From the NCBI GenBank assembly GCA_902810755.1, contig CADDYT010000075.1, positions 1-28,736 of the forward strand: a stretch of DNA of 28,736 bases, written 5' to 3'. The translations under genes were made by a program, and so were the position numbers. The notes beneath the pieces were generated by a model. It did not search any database, was not told where the DNA came from, and saw only the letters and a list, made by a program, of their open reading frames with translations. Below, piece after piece: positions 25,362 to 28,736 of this stretch. How positions within the stretch are numbered: the first letter of the stretch is position 1; each line of letters opens with the position of its first letter. This DNA is from Chloroflexota bacterium. GTDB lineage: Bacteria > Chloroflexota > Ktedonobacteria > Ktedonobacterales > Ktedonobacteraceae.

Positions 25362-26270
25362 TTAAGATTTTGCCAGCAGTGGCTCGACATTCCACACGAC
25401 TACCGTTTTATTGTGACCCCCAAAAGCAATGCGGGTTCCGTCGGGCGACCAGGACATGGCATTGATCTTGTACATCTGAGAGGGTGAACGATAGACACAC
25501 TTATCGGAATGGGCGACCCAGATTTCTACCATACCATGTGTCTGGCAGAGAAAGTACTGCTCATCAGGTGACCAGACCAGACCCGTCTCGTCTGAATAAT
25601 AGTAGAGCGCCAGGGTTTTGCCCGTTGTCACCTCCCACAGGCAGGCATGACTGCGCGCCCCTCCTGAGAGAATGCGCTTGCCATCGGCCATCCACCTGAC
25701 ACTATGCACGCTGCTGAGATGCTCCCGATAGCTCAAAAGGCGCTCTCCTGCCTCTGCATGCCACACCTGCACGCTCTTATCCGGGATGCCTCCACCACTG
25801 GCCAGATACCTTCCATCTGGTGACCAGGCAACGGCACATACCACACCTTCATGTCCGCGATAGGTGAGCAAGTCTTCTCCTGAAAAAGCGTCCCAGACCT
25901 GCACTGTTCGATCCCAGGAACCAGAAGCTATGCGCCGCCCATGTGGCGACCAAGCCAGAGCGCGACGAATCCAGGCACTGTGTCCTCGGTAGGCGGTCTG
26001 AGTTTTCCCGCTCTGAGCATCCCAGACCTGTACAGTCGTGTCCAAACTTGCCGAAGCTATCGACGACCCATCTGGGGAGCAAGCCACCGCAGTGACTCCC
26101 AGGCTATGACCGTTATACATCAGCACGTTTTTACCGCTATCGCTCTCCCAGAGCTGCACCGTTCCATCGGCACTGCCTGAAACGATATGGCGACCGTCAG
26201 GCAGCCAGCTCAACGTACTGACCCACTCACGATGGCCGCGATAGATCGTGAGAACTTCCGGTTGTTGCAT
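25362..26270 (-). CDS. WD40-repeat protein, one seven-blade propeller (operon gene 3)
   Basis: This 302-aa soluble protein consists of seven WD40 repeats and nothing else. The blades can be followed by their ends: VQLWE, VQVWDA, VQVWDA, VQVWHA, ACLWEV, VEIWVA, VVVWNV. Most have GH or EH before the first strand and SPDG in the turn. Seven blades close one ring, so it is probably a scaffold for partner proteins rather than an enzyme. It has no signal peptide or attached kinase or protease domain, unlike many bacterial WD40 proteins. It lies 53 bp after the HEAT gene and 31 bp before unknown protein B, and those neighbours are its likely partners (inference). Confidence 0.92.
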   Translation of the reverse strand: MQQPEVLTIYRGHREWVSTLSWLPDGRHIVSGSADGTVQLWESDSGKNVLMYNGHSLGVTAVACSPDGSSIASASLDTTVQVWDAQSGKTQTAYRGHSAWIRRALAWSPHGRRIASGSWDRTVQVWDAFSGEDLLTYRGHEGVVCAVAWSPDGRYLASGGGIPDKSVQVWHAEAGERLLSYREHLSSVHSVRWMADGKRILSGGARSHACLWEVTTGKTLALYYYSDETGLVWSPDEQYFLCQTHGMVEIWVAHSDKCVYRSPSQMYKINAMSWSPDGTRIAFGGHNKTVVVWNVEPLLAKS

Positions 26271-26323
26271 ACGTCGATACTTCTCTCTTCATGCTCATAC
26301 AGTGATCTTCAAACAGCTTCTCT

Positions 26324-27247
26324 TCAACAAGAGGTGCTGTCTTGCTTTTCAGCAGGTTCTTGCTCATCTGCGAACAAATAGGCATACGCTTGCTCCATGC
26401 GCCAGAGGCGATCACTACTGTAGTCCTCGATGTAATTCAGACACTCTTGCGGGGAGAGGGCAAAGCGTTGCTCTAAAACTTGTGCGACTTCTTGTTTCAG
26501 CCCTCTGTTCACAATCATCTCGTGGGAAACATTCCCAAAACGCTCACGTGCCTGTAATGAGCCTAAAGCAAGCGCAATCATAGCAAGGCGCAGACGCGGT
26601 CCACACAGAACAAGACCACTCAAAGCCCCAAATGCACCTCGCTGGCCCAATGCATAACAGAGATAATCCTGATAATCATCCTCAATCCAGTCGCAATAGC
26701 CCTGTTTCTGCAAGCGCCAGATGTTCTCGAATGCCTGGCGCAATGTGGCCGCAATAGTAGGTGGTCCCCATGTACCAAAGAGGGCAGCGATTCTGTGCTG
26801 GTAGAGAGGAAACCAGGGGCCAAAGCCCGGCTGGCGCAGTCGCTGTTCCTGGGGAGAGCCAATCACCACCAGCATCTGCTCGAGGGCCGGGATCGCTCGT
26901 TCGTCCTTCAGGAGTCCCAGGCAGCAAGCGCTGGCCCAGCGTTCGGCATCGAGCGGACTTTGCAGCAAAGGAGCTAAGCAAGCTTGTATCTCGCTGGCTC
27001 CGCTCAAACCAATGGCAAAGATGGCAATGACTTTCTCATCGCCTTGCCCCATCTCCAGTACTCGCCGGAAGGTCTGTATATCCAACCCACCCCAACGACT
27101 GGCATAGGCTTCCGCCATCTCTTCTGTCGAGTATTCCATTCCATCCGGCCCCTCCAGCACGATAGCATTGAGAGCCTGGGCGATATGATCGGGAATCTCA
27201 TATTCCACAGAACTCCCATAATTGTAGCGGTAGGCGAAGGTCTCCAT
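26324..27247 (-). CDS. HEAT-like repeat protein (operon gene 2)
   Basis: The 307-aa chain is nearly all helical. Residues about 70-130 show two or more HEAT-type helix pairs (GDEKVIAIFAIGLSG, then LDAERWASACCLGLLKDERA and IPALEQML), and later helices (about 165-285) continue the pattern less clearly. Such solenoids bind other proteins. No PBS-lyase chromophore neighbours are present. The start METFAYRYNYG has only a weak purine-rich site upstream. The gene lies 29 bp after the first unknown gene and 53 bp before the WD40 gene. Function is not known, and a role as scaffold beside the WD40 ring is inferred from context. Confidence 0.75.
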   Translation of the reverse strand: METFAYRYNYGSSVEYEIPDHIAQALNAIVLEGPDGMEYSTEEMAEAYASRWGGLDIQTFRRVLEMGQGDEKVIAIFAIGLSGASEIQACLAPLLQSPLDAERWASACCLGLLKDERAIPALEQMLVVIGSPQEQRLRQPGFGPWFPLYQHRIAALFGTWGPPTIAATLRQAFENIWRLQKQGYCDWIEDDYQDYLCYALGQRGAFGALSGLVLCGPRLRLAMIALALGSLQARERFGNVSHEMIVNRGLKQEVAQVLEQRFALSPQECLNYIEDYSSDRLWRMEQAYAYLFADEQEPAEKQDSTSC

Positions 27248-27276
27248 CTTGCGAGAAAACTTCTTTCTGCTAAAAG

Positions 27277-28686
27277 CTATTCTATTTGATAAAGCACTAA
27301 TTGCTCATCTTTGTCCACTCCAAGGGTCAACAACGTGTTGCGATACGCTACGGTTAATGATGGCATATCCCGTTTGAGGTCTCTCCAACCCGTTTGCTTT
27401 GAGAGCAGTTTGGTATCGTTCAGTATCATCGCTGGAGCAAGTTCAGCCAGTGTGATGGCATCGCGTTTGGAAACCTTTACGGAATCAGGATATTCCTCAA
27501 GCAGCCAGAAGGAGCTTTCCTGATGCTCCCCCTCGGGCTGCCCTGCCACTACTGAGACACGAATGATCTCTGGGTCTAGCTCGACAACGGTATGAAGGAC
27601 TGTTTCTTTCATCAGAGGAAACCAGTTCCAGAGTCTCCTGCGTGCATCGAAGAAATCGACGCCCACAACTGTCCCGGCGATTTGACACAGACGCACGTGG
27701 AGTCCTATCTGACTCTGGCAAACCTGTACTATTTCTCCTCTCGTGTCAATACAGCAAAAGAGCTGCACGTTTTTACGAATACGCTCTTCATCTTCTAACG
27801 TGTAGCCGTGCGCCTGGTAATCGAACGTATCTAAGAGAACCATTGCAACGACAAATGTTTGTCGTCCACTCTCTGAAAGGGTAGGGCCTGCAACAGCATC
27901 AGCCGCCACTCGCAGCCACTCAAAATCAGTTTCCGGGTTTGCCCTGTCCCCGACAGGCAGGCCAATAGGGGGGGAATAGCTCCATAGGGCTTTTGCTTCG
28001 TCTCTTTTCCATCCCATCATGAGCATGCGCCACTGGGCTGTCGCTCCAACAAATCCTTCTTCCTGTTCTGCCAATTCCCCATATTCTGGACGACATGCCA
28101 GCAAGAGGCTATGCTCGTTTGAAAGGCAACCCAGGGCTTTATCAGCGTCGGCGATTGCTTCACAAACAAGCTGTTCTTCAACTCCCTGTTCCCTCACTCG
28201 TGTCAGATAGACAGTCGGACTCTGAAGATCATCCCTTTCTGGTTTGAGATAAAGCATACTGGCCACAGTATTAGCGCCATCTACTAGAAGCAATGGTCCA
28301 ATATCCGTCATATTATCGGCTGCTTCGTCAATAAGGAGCGAAGAACCGGAAAGAAAACGATTGGTGGCTGGAATGAAAGAGAGAACGAGACGAGAAGGGA
28401 CTCTGTTCTGGAAGCCTTCAATCCGGGCAAGCAGCCACTGCTGTTTCGACAGATCATACGTCAGTCGAAGAGCTTCTAGTGCTGAACAGGGGCATGGAAA
28501 AGAGGTACGATTGAGCATTGTGTCATGATCCACGTCCATTTCTAACAGAGAAAACGAAGCTGCCTGATCGCCGTTTTCACGATTATTTGCCCAGCAAATG
28601 CCGAGTCGGCTCGATTGTAGATAACCAGATAATGGCAATGACCAATCCCCTCGTGGGATTTGCAAGAGTTTTCGTTTTTGCATCAT
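27277..28686 (-). CDS. Unknown protein A, paralogue of operon gene 4 (operon gene 1)
   Basis: This 469-aa soluble, strand-rich protein has no signal peptide. It shares with the gene at 23975-25330 the conserved points LTYD, VGVD followed by RLWNW, SSFWL, TLAE and a C-terminal Leu-Tyr-Gln-Ile end, so the two arose by duplication, yet they differ over much of the length. No catalytic motif stands out. AAGGAG lies seven bases before the first of two start ATGs, the strongest ribosome site in the operon, and the gene opens the transcription unit. The promoter would lie in the last 50 bases of the window, where no hexamers could be assigned. Family not recognised. Confidence 0.75.
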   Translation of the reverse strand: MMQKRKLLQIPRGDWSLPLSGYLQSSRLGICWANNRENGDQAASFSLLEMDVDHDTMLNRTSFPCPCSALEALRLTYDLSKQQWLLARIEGFQNRVPSRLVLSFIPATNRFLSGSSLLIDEAADNMTDIGPLLLVDGANTVASMLYLKPERDDLQSPTVYLTRVREQGVEEQLVCEAIADADKALGCLSNEHSLLLACRPEYGELAEQEEGFVGATAQWRMLMMGWKRDEAKALWSYSPPIGLPVGDRANPETDFEWLRVAADAVAGPTLSESGRQTFVVAMVLLDTFDYQAHGYTLEDEERIRKNVQLFCCIDTRGEIVQVCQSQIGLHVRLCQIAGTVVGVDFFDARRRLWNWFPLMKETVLHTVVELDPEIIRVSVVAGQPEGEHQESSFWLLEEYPDSVKVSKRDAITLAELAPAMILNDTKLLSKQTGWRDLKRDMPSLTVAYRNTLLTLGVDKDEQLVLYQIE

Positions 28687-28736
28687 TGTTTTGCTCCTTA
28701 AATATTATTTCAAGACCTGGAGTACCTTAGCAGAGA

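Overview
The window is GC-rich, densely coded bacterial DNA. It probably comes from a soil-type member of the Chloroflexota, most likely the class Ktedonobacteria. This is inferred from protein style only: a small stand-alone winged-helix regulator, a cytosolic seven-repeat WD40 protein, an HPr-kinase-like ATPase, a long arginine/proline-rich anchor on a D,D-carboxypeptidase, and a transposase of a type I associate with Ktedonobacter. No rRNA, tRNA or CRISPR array was seen.

Left part (1-6353, minus strand). A winged-helix regulator with a near-perfect sigma70 promoter is followed by an HPr-kinase-like ATPase and then acnA (aconitase). acnA is split by a 517-residue intein placed exactly in front of a cysteine that must ligate the [4Fe-4S] cluster. 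A G-rich repeat tract lies beyond acnA.

Middle part (6550-15462). A succinate-semialdehyde-type aldehyde dehydrogenase is followed by a three-gene plus-strand unit: a double-domain ABC permease, an ATPase with a C-terminal accessory domain, and a phospholipase-D-family protein. The unit is preceded by a leader holding a small ORF with a strong ribosome site and an 11-bp hairpin that buries the permease ribosome site. On the opposite strand lie a glutamine-synthetase-family ligase and a Nit1/Nit2-type amidase. With the aldehyde dehydrogenase they suggest amine/glutamyl-amide nitrogen metabolism, but this is an inference.

Accessory part (15500-19900). A REP-like inverted repeat is followed by AT-richer DNA, a secreted small protein gene broken by a +1 frameshift, a membrane-anchored small protein, a transposase gene interrupted by an in-frame TGA, and a divergent pair of small genes (77-aa unknown and an Xre-type regulator) with a palindrome between them.

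Right part (20020-28686). A D-alanyl-D-alanine carboxypeptidase and a small membrane protein converge on a LuxR-type regulator. The last 5.2 kb is a tight five-gene minus-strand operon in the order unknown protein A, HEAT-repeat protein, seven-blade WD40 propeller, unknown protein B, 132-aa unknown. A and B are clear paralogues of no family I recognise. This operon and the intein-split aconitase are the most novel-looking items.
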